Notes under the pieces: generated by a model
Told to the model about the DNA's origin: nothing
The model's database searches: none
Seen by the model: only the letters and a program-made list of their open reading frames with translations
Source of the DNA: Daphnia pulex
Taxonomy: Eukaryota; Arthropoda; Branchiopoda; Diplostraca; Daphniidae
Length of the DNA stretch: 64,000 nt
Assembly: GCF_021134715.1 (NCBI RefSeq)
Contig: NC_060024.1
Location: 2,666,001 to 2,730,000 of the forward strand
Direction: 5' to 3'
In this document: positions 11,081 to 23,827 of the stretch, piece by piece
Position numbering within the stretch: position 1 is the first letter of the stretch
Layout: each line of letters opens with the position of its first letter
Translations under genes and position numbers: made by a program

Positions 11081-12190
11081 CACCTCTTATGCATCATCCC
11101 CCCAAACTAAACCCAGAAGAACACAGAATTTTCGGACTTTTCTCATATTTTCGCGGAGCAAATCCAATTGTTGTTCGCTCTGCTTCATTTTTTGTGTGAT
11201 GTTGATGGGGCTCTGAATAGCTAGATCAATATATGCACTGCCGGAAAGCAGGTGGGATTTCACAAGGGAATTTTGAATCTTAAAGCCGATTTCCCCTTGC
11301 AACACAACTGGGAACCTTTCCAATAAAGAAACAAGTGATGAATTTTTGAGCTGGGGCAGTGTAGTTTCCCCATCAGGATGTAATTTATGTTTGCCCTAAT
11401 GCTATAAATGAAGATACTGAAACAGTTTTTATTGAATAATTCGGTTACTGTTCTAAACCCCATTAAACAAATTAATTTCCGGATTCACTATTGGTACTGC
11501 TGTTTCCATCACCATCAGCGTCGTTTGTTGTAGTTTTAAAATGATTTTCTAGCACGGCTTTTTTCGTAGTCTTTTTTTTTTCTTTGGACTACGCCCCCGT
11601 CTTCATCACCGGAACTCATGAGTAACAGCCCTATTTGGTGAAAAATTTCTTTTTCAGTTGCAACTAGGAGTTTCTCTCGGGCGAGGCACAGTCCTACGAC
11701 ATCTGTAAAAGGAAACAAAAAACAAAATTAATATTTTTCACCTACAACATATAGTAATTGGGAGGAAATGTTATCAAGTACGAATCCGAAAAGGTTCTTG
11801 TGAACTTTGAAGACATGCTTGCCCTTCGTAACTTTTTGGACCACATATTTCATCCGTATTTCTATGGTCATGCTTTGGAAATTCAGCAGTAGTATGGTAT
11901 GAAGAACACGTTTGTTACCGTTGTGCCAAGCGACCAAGTGCGGATTAAAAAGTGCAGCATCTACGTTCCTGTTTGTTGCAAATTAGAACAATATATGTCC
12001 TCTTAAAAATTCGTATTGAAACTGTATACAAATTCCCCGTAAATTCCGTGTAAACTTGGCGATAAAAGTTCCCATCCTTATTTTTTTCAACTGTTCTCTT
12101 TTTCTGTCCTCGGTATTCAACTATTTCCTTCGATTTCACGTTGTCTGTTGTACGGTTCAAATGAAAAAGAGCCGGTAAGCCCAGCAACTA
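11081..12190 (-). pseudogene. Weak minus-strand coding remnants, copy A
   Basis: Several short open frames lie in sequence on the minus strand: 12187-11945 (LPALFHLNRTTDN, RGQKKRTVEKNKDG), 11937-11728 and 11718-11536 (ending SSGDEDGGVVQRKKK), then 11323-11087 (QKMKQSEQQLDLLRENMRKV, coiled-coil like). They may be exons of one decayed gene. The GDEDGGVVQRKK stretch resembles GDKDGGVVERKK near 44110-44160 on the plus strand, which suggests a repeated family. I do not recognise a function. A chance origin of individual frames cannot be excluded. Confidence 0.3.
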
Positions 12191-13904
12191 TACATAGGTA
12201 AAATGCAGTTAATCCCTCGTAAGCATCCCTAATAGTGATTAACCGAATATTGTACCCGGACATCAATTCAACACCTTCGAATTAGAGAGAATTTCTAATC
12301 AGATGATTAGAAATTCGGATCAGGAACAACCAATTGTTGAATAAAAAATAAAACAAATTAAAGATAAAATAAAACTGGAACTTTTAAAAAAAACTTGATA
12401 GAAAATTGAACTGGAAAGAAGGAGCAATAATAAATAACTAAAGATAATGAATATAAAGGCTTAATTATATGTAACCGAGAGACGGGTGAGAGCTGACTGT
12501 CCTTTTGAGGGTCGAAAAACCGAGATGAGCGGAAAAAATTACTTACGGAGAAACATTAGCGATGTCAAACCCTTTTTCCACTTTGCGGAGTTGGAGAAGA
12601 CGGGTGCACGAAGGGTTGGCAACTCAAGAAGATGGAACCTTTCAAAAAACATATGAAACAAATTATCGCGAAAAGAATAGATGGTCCGGCAGCTCAATCA
12701 GGAAAGAAGGGCCGGTGACATGAATAGGATGGACTGTCCGGCAACTCAGAAAGGACAACGACAAGAAACCAAATTAAATGTGTGGCCTACCGGTAGCACG
12801 GAAAGAGTGAGACTAACCCCTTAAAGCCGTGATATTGTTTTTGCCAGACATACATGAAGCTACGAACCAGAAGCGCTGTGTCGACAGGATAAGACGTAAG
12901 ATTATAAGGTTTTCCAGCTTGGCCAGATGATTTTAATAATTAAGAATTAAAAGGAGTGATTAATGATCAGTGATTAGGTGAGAATACGGAAGGCTTTCCA
13001 GAAATCAATGGTTATTTGGGGATGATCATTATTGCATGGCCCATGCGGCCGCCAATCACTCAAATTCAATCATTACGGGATTAAGCTTCAGAAAAGAAAC
13101 GGGATTCCACCTGTGTGGCTTTAGCTATTATCCTGTTGATGGAGAATGAATCCGAGGAGACGTGAAACGTAAACATGAAGGGAAGTAGGTCAGGTGGGGA
13201 CTAATCAGATTTCAAACACAATTCTTCTTTCTTATCGAAGTGTCAGCTTTGAACAGCAACGATCTTGCCCAGAAAATCTGCGGGGGCCTCCCTTCCCCCC
13301 GCAAAGTACATCTTTCCCCAACCAAATAGAAAAAAATAATTTAAAGTAAACAGGAAGTAAAATGAATGGTCACGAATTGTGTCAGTAACTGGAAAACTAT
13401 AAAAATAAGAATGTACTTAATACCAAATTTATATTATGTAAAGCAAAACACCAATCAAAGAATAAATTTATGGCTTGCAAACAACGGGTGCATATAAAAC
13501 CAGAAATGTTTGTCAATATCAATTTGTCTTCGGTGAAATATTCTTTAAAAAAATTACCGTAAAATATTTTCAATGCAAAGTTTCTTTATTTGAATTATAG
13601 GGAAACAATGAAAAACAATTGAAACAAAACAATTGAACAAAAGTCAATTTAGCTCCAACACTATTTCTGCACAAAAAAACCGACAAACGTTAACGACCCA
13701 TTGTACTTAAAATGAACAAAAACAATTCTTAATATAAGAATGTGAAAATATATTTTAATTTCGGCAAACTTAAATAAAAAAAGGTGAGCATATCGAAGAA
13801 ACCAAAATCAAAGTTGAACTTATCAATCTAATATCACAACTCTAATCAAGAGAAAAACAACAAGCTTCCCAAGCAAGTAATAAATGCAAAATATTGAGGT
13901 TATA
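12191..13904. other. Non-coding stretch, copy A
   Basis: AT-rich with short imperfect repeats such as TTCTAATCAGATGATTAGAA (12292-12311), an inverted repeat. No exon, RNA or repeat with clear ends was seen. Confidence 0.4.
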
Positions 13905-15242
13905 CACAGCGGCGGAAGAGTACTTATTTCCTGCTATTTAAGTATGTACTGGACACTGAACAGTACTTAAGTAGGGTAGAATTTAAGTAGGGATTTTTGG
14001 GTACTTAAATCGGGAAATTCCATACTTTTATTTGTTTTTACCGTACTTATCACACGGAACATACTTAAACATATAACAAATGATTTTAGATAATTTTTTT
14101 TAGAGGAATAAAGTACTTTTAAATAATAAAGTGCCGAAGTCAACGTACTTTTTTTATAATTCTAAAACTTACTTGTAAAAACTTTCAAATAAGTATTTTA
14201 TGGGAAAAAAAAGTGTTTTTTCCTACTTCATTTACTGTGCAAACTAAAAACGTTTATGTCTTGTAATAAGAGTGTCGTCGGCATATGTAACTGCAATATT
14301 TTTGTGCTGCAGTTGTCTGCGTCTGCTACAAACGTCAAAATTTTAAGAAAGTGCAAGAAGCACCATCAACCAAACTGAAAGTGCAAGAAAGTGATTCAAG
14401 TGCGTTGTTTTTTACATCAAGGCATTATGCCGCCAGCAAATACAGTGCAGTGTTCTATGTGCACTCTATTAATCTCAGTTGATGACCCAACTACATTTTT
14501 TAAGCATGTAAAACAGAAACACAGTAGTAGTTTACCCTTCCACATAATATGTAGACATCCAGCCACCGATTGCAACAAACATTATTATCTTTTTGTCTCA
14601 TTTCAACGTCACTGGAATAAATTCCATGGAAATCAGACTAAATTCCTACAACCTATCCATGCTGGGAACATTCAAGGTCAGTACTTGGTAAAAATTATAT
14701 TTTACGAGTGTAAAAAACTAAACAGAAATGTCTTATTGTTTTATTTAGTTCCACTTGGACCTGATGATGGCATTGTTGATGTTGCTGCACCTGAAGCATT
14801 TGATATTTCTGGGCAAACATTTTATCAATAGACGATAACTGAATTTGAGTGGGAGGCAGGAATGCTGTATCAACTAAGACAAAAAAAATTTCTTCTTTTT
14901 CAAGCACTGATGTTGGTGTCAGATATTATTCGGAATAGCTATGACCGGAATGTGGTTATGATTCAGGTATAAATATAGATATAGAATTGGATAATTTGGA
15001 TTGGTGGCTATTTACATGATGGTGTCAATGAAAAGAACTGCTGGAGTTAAGCACTTGACAAACAGCAAATGTATTTTCATATTCTTGATTACTTTTATCT
15101 TGTTACTGTAATTCATACATGCTTATTTCTCTATCTGTTTCATTTATAGGAAAACCTGTGGGCTGTTGTGTCAAACAACATTTTCGGTAGTACAGCGTTT
15201 AACAAAGCAATTCAACTAGTTCATCAACAAGAACAAATGACT
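13905..15242 (+). mobile_element. Left half of an EnSpm/CACTA-like element, copy A (truncated by the duplication)
   Basis: The end sequence CACAGCGGCGG starts near 13905, followed by a subterminal zone (13915-14200) crowded with AAGTACTT/TTAAGTA motifs. Then come zinc-finger exons from about 14391 (CSMCTLLIS...HVKQKH; CRHPATDC...FQRHWNKFH), an in-frame TAG at 14829-14831, and an exon from about 15150 (NNIFGSTAFNKAIQ). The element is cut at 15242 by the duplication junction. The complete counterpart is at 27333-34142. Confidence 0.7.
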
Positions 15243-18200
15243 GGTTGCTTTGTGGCCAACACAAAAAAAGACTACATTATTGAACCAGACAAGATCGAAA
15301 AAACGTTGGCATTTTGTCGACATGTCGGAAACAAACCGATGGCCAGTATTGAATGCGACAACGAAATTTTAGCCAATTTACCGCGCGGAGAAGTTTCAAA
15401 CGAAATGTATCTTATAGACGAAGAACCTTTGCCGAAAAAGGCGAAAAAAAGTAATGCTGAAGAACCAACTCCTGTCTCCCCTGATCAATTTAATACCGTT
15501 TCTTACGAATTTTGCGGCGGATCGTCTTTTCTTCGATCACGAGAAGAGACTGAAAATGTTGTTCCGCTTTCTGCCACAATCACCGTCGGTGCCACTCAAA
15601 CTACCGATGTAAATGTTCATGAAATGGCTGCCAACTTACTGCAGTCTAATTCAGGTGCTTCCCTACCTTTGCGTACTTCTATTGCATCTGACGGAACCGT
15701 TCAAGCAAGTGCTGACGAAGCGAACACTTTTGTCGTCTGTCCATCTACAGTGTTCGCTTCCGAATCAGATGAAGATTATTTAGAAAAACATTACCCGGAC
15801 CTTTTCCCGTTCGGCCGTGGTGGTTTCGGAGAAAAAAGAAAATACCGCATATCCCGCAAAGCCTATTTATCGTATCTGTTAAATCTAAGCACTCGCCAAT
15901 TCCAGCATGTCGACTTTTTGTTGCCGTTATACGACATGACAACTCGTCAAGAAGTAAGCAACAAAGCGTTCATTCGATCAAAACTGCCATCGCGAGAAAA
16001 TTCATCGGGGGGTGCAGTTTCTAAAGGTGAACTATTTGGAAGAATTTCAACCCGTGCCTTGAAAAAAGCGGGAGAATTTAAAAAAGCTTGTGCTGAAGCA
16101 GCGGCTAGGGGAGTTCGTTTGCCGCTAGCTCCTTCTTTCGTCGACGGCGTCAGTTTGGAATTTTTCAACAGCATCAACATTTCTAACCAGCCGATGCAGC
16201 ACTCGCAAGCTGCTGCTATGCGAAACCGCCAAGACGTTTACGCTGCCCACAATTCACTTGGACCAGCTCAAATTTGGTTCACAGTAAGTCCTGACGACAC
16301 AAAAACACTAAAAATTGTCTATTACGCCCTCGGACCGGAAAAAACGCTGGTTCATGAAAAATAACTCCATCAGGAGAATTCCGTTTCAACCTTTTAGCCG
16401 ATTGCCCCGTAGCGGCTGCGCTTCATTTCGAATTTGTTCTCGACGATATTGTCGAGCACGTCGTTGGTTGGTGTAAAAAAACGGGACAACCCAAAAAATT
16501 GGGCGGACTTTTTGGAATCTGCAAAGCCTATTTGAGGGCAATCGAAGAGAAATCACGATTGACTCTTCACGCGCATTTTCTTATTTGGATATACGGCCAC
16601 GTTGATCTTAAAGAACAGCTGCAAGAAGCTATCAACAAGGATTTCTTCAACGCTGAACGAAGTGAGCTTATTCCCGAAGAAAACTGTGAGGCTGTTGTAC
16701 GTCCATCATCAATTGGTGAATTTTTGACTACTGCAAATGAATCAGAAGAATCCCATTTGAAAAGTATTCTCGATAAACTCGAAAGAAACCTTGATAGCTA
16801 CGCTGTGGGTGAACTTCAACTGCCCGCTCCAGAAATGGAAATGCACACAGCATGTAGTAATCCTGATTGTACCGGTCAATGGGAGCTCATCGATCAAGAA
16901 GTGTTGACAAAAAGGCGATAGCGTCCGACCAAAGATGACGGTGAGCTGGAAGCTCTGCAGTGTTCCGTTTGCAACATCAAATCGAAGTGCAGTGATCGCA
17001 TTCAAATGGCCTTTCAACACGGTTACATGCGTTGCCATAAAAAATCCAAACCGAACAAACAAGAAATTCTGGACCTAATGTGGGTAGGCTTGCGACCTAA
17101 ACCACAGATTGAAGACACGCATCAACTGGATTGTTGGCTTTTGGATGTGGCCGTCATTCATGATTTAGTCAACATTCATGACTGGCGCCACCGCGCTAGT
17201 TGTTTTAAAAGTCGGAAAGAGCAATGTCGTTACCACTGTCCCCACGGTGAATCGACGACTCATGCCACACCCGAATACAATGAAAAGATAGCAGACAAGG
17301 CCAACGAATCAGCACCAAAGGAGATAATCAAAATTAATCTTCAAATCCAAAGACGAGCAATATTCATGTTCCTGACCGATTGCAACTTGGCCTTCCTCGC
17401 CGTTCTCAATTGCAACAATTGCACCCGATACGTCCTCAATCAACTCATAAGTATGTATTACGGTTGTTACACAACCAAACATACCAAAGAAAATGAGAAA
17501 GCTCTAGTAGAAGTAATTCGTGCGCTCAACGCGTACCAAGACAAATTGAATGCCGCAAAAGCAAGAGCCAATCAAGAAGAAATAAATGGAAGTAACAGTT
17601 CCGCGACGACGGAAAAATCGGATTGGTCTATAGGTTACAGTCGATTACTTGTTGCTACAAGAGCGTCAACTAACGGCGAAACAATCGGAGCCCCCTTGGC
17701 AGCTTTTCTAGCCAGAGGAAATCATCTTTTTCAAATGTCTCATGAAACTGCCCCACTGCTTCTGCTGCAGGCATTAGCATTCCTCAACGGAAATCATTTG
17801 AACGCTTCGATCAACAAGAACGGAATAATTATGGCCGCAGTTTTCGATTACGTTTATCGAACCACCGATGATCCTTCTTTCTCACTCATGAACATGTGGG
17901 TATTCGTGGTGACTCAAGAACAATGCCTTTTAAGTAAATCAACTAGGCAGAGAAAAGATGACGATAATATGTCAGACGAATACGACCGTGTTCTCGAAGA
18001 CGACGACAACAACAAAAACGGCACCAGTTACCGGACTCAACATCGTTTTCAACCCTCTCACCCTCTCTATGCAACTCATGGGCATCGCGAACGATATTGT
18101 CATCGATGGTCGAAATATTCAGCCAAAACATTGCCTGATATTCTTGATTTAGATAACCAAAAAGACAACATGATTGAAACGCGTGACGAAAAGCGAGAAT

Positions 18201-18589
18201 TATACGCTCAGGGCGTGTTGATCATGTTCGTCTCGTATTGCACTCTTTCCGACTTACAAGAAGAAGGGGACACTTGGTGGGCGTCTTACTTAAAAAGAAA
18301 AGAAGAAATTGAACGCAACTCAACTACCATGACAATACTACACAACATCCAGAATTTTTATGAAAGCTTCTGTCGATCCGGAAACGACGTTGAAAATGAA
18401 GCACACTTTCATCGTCCCAGTGAAAATGTCGCCGGAAAACCGGACGATCTCGACAACGACGCCGTCGATCTCCTCGACGTCCAAGAACAACTTAACCAAG
18501 CCGCTACTAGCACCAACCAATTTCAAGACACTCTGCGAGATCCTTTCGTTGCTAAACTCGTCAGTTTGTCACAAAACCCCTTCAATTAG
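15168..18589 (+). pseudogene. Chimeric transposase-Rep frame and Rep copy B
   Basis: The first 25 codons or so (NNIFGSTAFNKAIQLV...) belong to the EnSpm-like transposase. Across the junction the frame continues without a stop into Rep at NTKKDYIIEPDKIEK, so Rep lacks its N-terminal third, including the upstream cysteine pairs. LFPFGRGG, IWFTVSPDD, HAH and YYGCYTTK are all present. The A-run frameshift seen in copy A recurs near 16357. A private TAG at 16919-16921 breaks the frame, while the stop seen in copy A at 5642 is a Tyr codon here (17849-17851), so the frame from 17006 runs unbroken to 18589. It is unlikely to make functional Rep. The N-terminal fusion is a by-product of the rearrangement. 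Confidence 0.8.
15243..15252. other. 10-bp filler at the duplication junction
   Basis: The ten bases GGTTGCTTTG occur neither at the end of copy B (28671 on) nor before the start of copy A (3036-3045). They sit exactly between the end of copy A and the start of copy B. Untemplated or locally templated filler at a breakpoint is typical of end-joining repair. Confidence 0.8.
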
Positions 18590-19751
18590 CTCCATCTGCG
18601 CATTCCCTGTCCATCTGTGCCATTTCCTTCTGGCTTGGAGGCCGAACAAGATCCAGCCTGATGACGTGGTTTCCTGGAAGTCTGAAAAAAGTAAAAAGTT
18701 GTTGAAATAATCAAATATGTATAATTAGCTTAACGAGTACCTCTAAATGCAATGACTGCTCCGTGAAAACAGCGATTGAGGTACTTTTCTCAACTTGGTG
18801 GCGCTCGCCATCTTCAGCTGGCTGGATAGCCGCTGAGAGAGTTTGAATAGTTTGCTGGGCTGAGCCTGCTGTCTGTAAGGGAATAAAAATGAACAACAAT
18901 GCAAACATGTATGGCCAAAACTGCATTACCATTAACTGGGAGAGGTGTACTCTCAAAACTGATGGATCAGGTCTTTCTTCCGGTTTTTGATCCCAACACA
19001 TTACCATGATTTCTGTGTATGGGGTCCTTTCATTCAGGTAGGGTTTCTTCCCCATGAGGACTGCATCCATGATCCCAGACGTAACCGTAAGCACGCTTCA
19101 ACAAGAAAACTCTTTTTCCCATGGGAAGCTAATGTCTGGATACAGCATCTCGTACATCACCATGGCAAAAGAGTATATGTCACTCTGGAATGTCTTGGTC
19201 TTCTCAAGGAAGACTTCAGGGGCCTCGAAAGAAGTTGTTCCTTTCTTAAAGCTCCCTATAGTTGATGACCTGAGTGCAATCCGGGAAGTGATTTGACTGT
19301 GAGCCTGGCTCATATCACCCAACTTGAAAATAATTTTGGAACGGTCTGGTCCACTGAGTAAGACATTGCCACTTTTGAGATCACCATGGACAACCTAAAA
19401 TAAATAATCATGGGAAGCATTACAAATGATTGTGGTTTAGAAAAAGTTTGAGAAAAACTTTTCTCGTTGAATAAGTAGTATACCTTTTTCAGTTTGAGAT
19501 ATTCCAGCCCACTCGCAATCTGTGACAATGCATCAAGCTTCAAAGAAAGAGGGAAACTGCGCTTCACAGTATCAATCAGCTGCCTCAAAACCTAAGCACT
19601 TAATGATGTTAACGTGATCAAGCTGCACAAGTTCTTTTGCTTCTTGTATAATTAGTTTTCTGTTGCAAGGAAGATTTGGCTTATCCAATTTAATTTGTTT
19701 CAGGGCAACAAGTTTCCCATCCAACGTCATTTTTAAACAACACCGTTTGCC
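18587..19751 (-). pseudogene. Protein kinase (TKL-like) fragment, copy B
   Basis: Same structure as the fragment at 6380-7544: beta-3 VALKQIKLDK, HGDLKSGNVLL, SFEAPEV, CWDQKPEERPD, missing glycine loop, hinge deletion and the same in-frame TGA (19098-19100). All these defects therefore predate the duplication. One visible difference: the activation-segment start reads KLGDM here against KLSDM in copy A (19319 versus 7112). It stands tail to tail with Rep copy B. Confidence 0.75.
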
Positions 19752-20073
19752 CTAAACAACTGAAACAGCAGAACACAACAACAAAAACAATTTGAGGCCT
19801 AAAATATGAACTTTGGCAGGCTGCGTCATCTAGCGGAGTCTATAGGTTCTTGTGAAAGCCTCTATCATCTATCACTCTGGAAAAACCAAACAAAATAACG
19901 ACAAATCAACGACAGTTTTTGTGACCTCACATTTCCTAGAACCAATAAACGATTCAGAAACGACCACTTGTAACCAACGTCCGAACAGCCACCTCAAACC
20001 TATAGGAGAAAGCGGGGACAAAGAAAAACTCAACTCCAATCTGCCTTAGTCTCAATTCCAACACGGTAAGAGG

Positions 20074-21333
20074 ATGGCTTTAAAAAGTACAGAAACCGCC
20101 ACTAAACGGCCCGCCAAAAAGAAACAAAAAGAACCATCACCAATGAAAAAAGCTTTTAAAAAAGAAAACGAAGAAGCCAAAAGTCTTTTCGGCCCGAAAA
20201 CCATCTCTGAAGTGAATACTTCTTCTCAAAAGTAAGTAGCCTAATCCCTTTACATCCCAACAACTCATCATCTCATACTAACCACCACTTATTTTTGTTT
20301 TATTTTGTCCCAGTTGGACGCTAACTGCTCGCCTCGCTCGTTCTTTTGTCAAAACACTACCAATGAAAGTCAACACACTCAATCTCGTGTTCGTCGACGA
20401 GACTGGTGAAATTCGCGTCGAGGCCTGGCATGATAATTCGGCAAAATGGGTCGACAAACTAAAGGTAACAAAACACATATTACGAATATAAACAAAAAAA
20501 ACTCACATTTTTCTTTTTAAAAGGTGGACAGCATCTACAAATTAACGGCGTGTACTGTGAGACAAGTTGAAGACCGTTCCAAAAAATTCACTCGTTTATC
20601 CCATCCCTTTAAAATCTACATCAACGAAAGATCGCACATCGACATTGTCACAATGGACCAAAAGGCAAAAGACGCATTTGCCAACCTACGTTTCCAATTC
20701 CAGTACTTGGAATCCTTATCATCAGCCTTGCCGGGAACTGTAACTGGTAACAAAATTTTCACTTCAATTTTTCCTAAAACAAACTTATTGTACTGTCCTT
20801 TTAACCCAAGATGTTAACGGATTGATATGCGATTTATCTCTCGACTCAGGAGAACAATCCATAGTGATCCGACAACACAATTCCGACATCAAGGTATTTT
20901 TCGTCAAATTTTCAAATTACAATTTGATTCAAACACTTAATTATTACCAGATCCTTGTCAAAGATATCCATTGGATGTTCACTGATGCAACCATCAAAGA
21001 TCAATTTAAAAAAAAAAAACTCTAGTTGCCATTCGTGGAGTACAGATCACGGAAATACACCCCAACATCATCCATAAAAAACTATATGAAGATGCAAGTT
21101 TCATGGTGAGCAATATACCTGTTTAAAAGGGAAAATTTATAAACACTAACATCATTTGTTTTCACTACCTAGATCAATCCGAGATTCTCGGACCGAGAAA
21201 CAAGGGAATACTCCCACCACTCATGGATGCCTGGCTTGATGACATTCTAAGCAGCGACACAGATGAAGACTCGAAAGATGAAGAGGATCAATCTGAAACA
21301 AAACCATCAGGTTCCAGCAATATCCAAAATTAA
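20074..21333 (+). pseudogene. Helentron RPA-like protein, copy B
   Basis: Same exons and splice sites as the RPA gene at 7867-9125, with the OB-fold motif NWTLTARLARSF...DETGEIRVEAWHD. The homopolymer in exon 5 has 12 A instead of 11 and leads to KKKKL and a stop at once. Two further substitutions lie downstream (A at 21059; C in GGAATACTCCC near 21211). Neither copy has the 10 or 13 A that would keep the exon open. Confidence 0.75.
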
Positions 21334-22608
21334 TCAAGCTATCGTCAAAAACTGCAAAGAAAAATGATTACTTTTCTTACCTATAAAAAAACAATTCAGA
21401 AATTCAATAATTTTTCAATACACAAGATCCCCATTACTTACTGAATTTCTTCGTTCAAATCAGAAGCTGACTTTTCCAGTGTAAACTTGAACAAAAACTT
21501 TTTTTTTACATTTTAAACTTCGCGCTTTAAAAGAATTATTCGTAAGATTGGAGATGAGTAATTTTCGTAACAATTTTCGTAACAATGCATAGATGGCAGC
21601 CTTTTCAAAACACTGAACGTCGTCTGCGCGCAATTCTTCTCAAGCTCAACCGTATTGAAGATATTTTGATATTTTCCTCCTACAAATTATTTATCCACTT
21701 TTAATTCTTTTAGATTGGTTCATCACATATTGCTCAATGTTTCCACTATGGAGATTGTCAATACGAATGAAAAGAAGGCTGTAAATCCTATGATTCTAGG
21801 CTGCTACAGGCCTACCATATAGCTTGGAAAATCAATCAAATTCCCTTCATACCAGCATGTAATAAGAATTCATTCATATATTTTCTAAATATAGTTTTAA
21901 CAGGGTAACATATAGATGTATGATCCAGAAGTGGGTACTGCTGGATGTTGAAATGGATCAACGCAAACAAGTTATTGATCAACTTTTTTTATGTTACTTT
22001 CAGGAAAGATTCTCTTTTGCGATTCAGAAAGTGAATCTAATAGTGATGAAAGTGTTCTAACTATTCCAGTTGGAGAATTTCAGCGTTGAAGAGAATCAAA
22101 ATAATGTTGAAACATCCGACAGGGAGTTGTGCCACCTAATATCAAATCAAAAATGCTTCTGGATTTGGCTATCCTTGACTTGACACTCTTGACGACTTAA
22201 TCATCTCTGTTCCAGAAGAAGAATGCATACCAATGGGGGCTGTGAATCAAATAATTGACCGTTTGGTGATTGTTTCAGCCAAGAAAGGGAGTCCAGCAAT
22301 AGATTTAGATTCTAAGATCATGGCAAAATATTTTTGGGGCAGGTCTTCGATGTATTTGACAGTCAGGTCAGGAAACTGATTTGTACATGGTGAGCCACAT
22401 TTATTTTGCATCTAAATTTATATGCAAATTAATGTTTCAAATACTTTTGCAGGTAAGATTTAATTCTTTGCAGCATGCACATTACTGAACAAAGCATTCA
22501 GGTTGGAATGGGATATCGAAGTATATTTTGCCTCGCAGACTCGTCATACTGCCTTTGTGAAAGGAAGCGACGCGTCATGGGATGTGGCTTCCGTTCGCTG
22601 TGACACAC
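21334..22608. other. Non-coding part of duplicated unit, copy B (left of insertion)
   Basis: Counterpart of 9126-10400 with a few substitutions (for example GGGAG for GGAAG near 22123). No exon or RNA was recognised. Confidence 0.4.
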
Positions 22609-22610
22609 CT

Positions 22611-23825
22611 CCCGTACGCGACAGATAGCTTAAAAGTACTTTTTTAAGCTTAGAAAAAACGCAAAAATTTCGTTTTTTACTAAAGATTTAGTAAGCTTAA
22701 CTTTGCAACACACAGAACCATGAAATATATAAGCTAAACATAGCTGTTCCCGTGATGAGCTAAGAATTGCTGTTTTTTCTGAAGCTTGATTCAGCTTACT
22801 CTCATCTATCCTAGAAAAAAGGGGGAAATAAAGAAATGGCGCGCGCGCACCTTTCTCTAAGCTTAACTAAGCTAACTTTTATATTTCTAAGCTTTTTCGT
22901 AAATTCTGGGTCACCTATCCAATTGCTGATGTGATGAGGGGTTGCTGCGTTCTTTGTTGACGGTCACCGTTGGTCCTGATGTGGCATTATTTGATATGTT
23001 AAATTTCTCAATAATGAATACTGCCAAAATTACACCAGATATATTTTTCTCTTCTCTTCTTTTTCTCTTTCCCTTAATTTAATGCATCGTTATCACTTAT
23101 TACTTTTAACATTGTTCTTATTGAATATATATCTCGATCTAAATTTAGCCTTTAGTTGATATGGCGCAGGTAGTTGAAAAGCGCAGGGTATATCCGTAAG
23201 AAATAAGACTATCAAATAGTCAATTTATCGGTAAAAATAATAATTTACATTGTAGAATCCAGATTAAGAGAGCAGATGATGTACATATTGATTGCAGCAT
23301 ATGCTGATTATTAATTAGGAGAAAAGTTAGCTGTTTTCGGCTGTTTTCAGGTTATATAATCGTTACTTTTCTAATCATAGCATAGAATAAGCTTACATTA
23401 ACTTAAGAATTATATAGCATAAAATCAAAAAGAAAATCTTAGCTGTTTTCAGCTTATTTTTTCCCTAGATGATAAAACGAAAGCTTGTCCAAGCTTTTAT
23501 TTTCATTACTTTTATTATTTTAAGTAACTTTAAGGTGAATCCGGGTGAATCAAAACCAAGGAAGAAAAAGTAAAAGTAAGTTCAAGCTTACTAAAAAAAG
23601 TATGACCTGAGTTTAAGTCTGCTTGGTAAAATATAAGTAATTTTCAGCTTAATAAAGCTTGAAGACAAACATCATCGACGGAATAAAAAAAATCTAGCTA
23701 CGTTAAGCAAAACAAACCTAACTCTTGGGCTACTATATGAAATATAAGCTAATGTAAGCTAACGTAAGCTTGGGAAACAGGGAAAAAAATAAAAAAGCAC
23801 TTTTAAGCTATCTGTCGCGTACGGG
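22611..23825. mobile_element. 1215-bp non-autonomous DNA transposon with 35-bp TIRs
   Basis: Present only in copy B, so both boundaries can be read by comparison with copy A at 10400. The ends are inverted repeats of about 35 bp starting CCCGTACGCGACAGATAGCT, with one mismatch seen. The target dinucleotide CT (22609-22610) is repeated at 23826-23827. It has no long ORF. Its body is packed with AAGCTTA/TAAGCTNA-type hexamers in both orientations. A 2-bp target duplication with dense subterminal motifs fits the EnSpm/CACTA (CMC) superfamily, but that placement is inference because the ends do not begin CACTA. Confidence 0.85.
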
Positions 23826-23827
23826 CT

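Larger units (their letters stand above)
3046..15242. repeat. Tandem duplication, copy A (12.2 kb)
   Basis: Bases from 3046 (beginning in the middle of Rep) to 15242 (in the middle of an EnSpm-like transposase) recur almost exactly at 15253-28670 in the same orientation. Offset is 12207, becoming 12208 after a one-base homopolymer difference and 13428 after a 1.2-kb insertion in copy B. I noticed only about 15-20 substitutions by eye. The left flank (Rep N-terminus) is unique to copy A; the right flank is the duplication junction. Confidence 0.95.

Noticed and set aside
12292..12311. Short inverted repeat TTCTAATCAGATGATTAGAA as a Helitron 3' hairpin
   Set aside because: No CTRR end follows within the expected distance and the context gives no boundary between copies.
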